DNA from: an uncultured Alphaproteobacteria bacterium | GTDB lineage: Bacteria > Pseudomonadota > Alphaproteobacteria > RF32 > CAG-239 | Length of the DNA stretch: 6,238 nt | Direction of reading: 5' to 3' | Assembly (NCBI GenBank): GCA_944391355.1 | Contig: CALXTG010000199.1 | Span: 1 to 6,238, forward strand | Part shown: positions 6,024 through 6,238 of the stretch, one piece after another | Layout: each line of letters begins with the position of its first letter | Position numbering within the stretch: the stretch's first letter is position 1 | The notes under the pieces: generated by a model | Databases searched by the model: none | What the model was told of the DNA's origin: nothing | The model's input: only the letters and a program-made list of their open reading frames with translations | Program-made: the position numbers and the translations under genes

Positions 6024-6071
6024 ATACAAAAAAAACACCTCCGCCAAGGGTCTCTCAAGCAAACGCAAATC

Positions 6072-6108
6072 AGCCGCCGTTTTGCGCGTCTTTATAATTG
6101 AGGCGGCT
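6072..6108. repeat. Short inverted repeat AGCCGCC / GGCGGCT overlapping a promoter
   Basis: A 7-bp perfect inverted repeat (6072-6078 and 6102-6108) is separated by 23 bp. Its right arm overlaps the -35 hexamer of the promoter at 6098-6126. It could be an operator or a weak hairpin. The arms are short and GC-rich, so chance is possible. Confidence 0.3.
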
Positions 6109-6126
6109 TGCCCCCTTTGCTATCAT
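6098..6126 (+). promoter_or_regulatory. Sigma70-like promoter of the right flanking gene
   Basis: TTGAGG (6098-6103) and TATCAT (6121-6126) are spaced by 17 bp, matching 4/6 and 5/6 of the consensus. Transcription would begin near 6133, about 31 nt before the ATG at 6164. The promoter follows the operon terminator, so the right gene appears to be its own transcription unit. Confidence 0.55.
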
Positions 6127-6154
6127 TAAAGCATAGACTTTGACCATTGACTGC

Positions 6155-6160
6155 GAGGGG
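6155..6160 (+). promoter_or_regulatory. Ribosome binding site of the right flanking gene
   Basis: GAGGGG ends 3 nt before the ATG at 6164. Spacing counted from GAGG is 5 nt, which is acceptable. It supports this start together with the signal peptide that follows directly. Confidence 0.6.
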
Positions 6161-6163
6161 AAA

Positions 6164-6238
6164 ATGAAAAAATTATTGCTGATAATCTTTTTATTTGCCG
6201 CTAACTCCGGGTTAGCCGCGCCCCTCTCGCTTGACATT
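6164..6238 (+). CDS. N-terminus of an exported protein, cut off by the right window edge
   Basis: Only 25 codons are visible. They encode a signal peptide: MKK, a hydrophobic core LLLIIFLFAA, then NSGLAA with an Ala-rich cleavage region, followed by PLSLDI. The start is supported by GAGGGG just upstream and a promoter at 6098-6126. The mature protein is not visible, so its function cannot be assigned. Export to the periplasm or cell surface is the only inference that can be made. Confidence 0.7.
   Translation, partial: MKKLLLIIFLFAANSGLAAPLSLDI

Noticed and set aside
6024..6097. Search for an RNA gene, attachment site or insertion sequence between the terminator and the right promoter
   Set aside because: No tRNA-like fold, direct repeat or transposon end was seen in this short stretch.

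Overview
The window holds one complete five-gene operon (plus strand, 993-5978) built around two [FeFe]-hydrogenase-type proteins. A divergent, left-truncated gene for an exported solute-binding or sensor protein lies on one side (808 to beyond position 1, minus strand). On the other side is the first 25 codons of an exported protein (6164 to beyond 6238, plus strand).

Organism: the Fe-S and H-cluster genes indicate an anaerobic or fermentative bacterium. Signal peptides on both flanking genes, AAGGA/AGGGG ribosome binding sites and recognisable -35/-10 promoters show a bacterium. The BvgS-like periplasmic input domain on the left favours a Gram-negative cell. Base composition is roughly balanced, with many GC-rich third positions in the hydrogenase genes, unlike the AT-rich Clostridia in which comparable clusters are best known. 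I cannot name the phylum from this window.

Layout: (1) 1-808, minus: signal peptide plus type 2 periplasmic binding domain with a TTG start; its C-terminus lies outside the window. (2) 809-992: divergent intergenic region with a good sigma70-like promoter for the operon and a weaker candidate for the left gene. (3) 993-1247: small thioredoxin-fold [2Fe-2S] protein. (4) 1251-3044: [FeFe]-hydrogenase-like protein with a PAS domain, of the sensory (HydS, group C) type. (5) 3047-4222: SpoIIE/PP2C-type phosphatase with an extra C-terminal domain. (6) 4238-4507: second small [2Fe-2S] protein. (7) 4530-5978: [FeFe] hydrogenase with an intact TSCCP motif and a Cys-rich N-terminus (group B type). (8) 5994-6023: strong intrinsic terminator. 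(9) 6098-6126: promoter of the next gene.

How the genes may work together: the gene set resembles the hfs cluster of Thermoanaerobacterium (PAS-containing hydrogenase, SpoIIE-like protein, second hydrogenase). The downstream hydrogenase is the likely H2-evolving enzyme. The small [2Fe-2S] proteins are likely electron-transfer partners. The HydS-like protein, whose catalytic cysteine position is alanine, probably senses H2 or redox state and passes the signal through its PAS and helical tail to the phosphatase. No flavin/NADH-binding (NuoF-like) subunit and no HydE, HydF or HydG maturase is present in the window, so these would have to be encoded elsewhere. The sensor-to-phosphatase link is inference. 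The domains and motifs are visible in the sequence.
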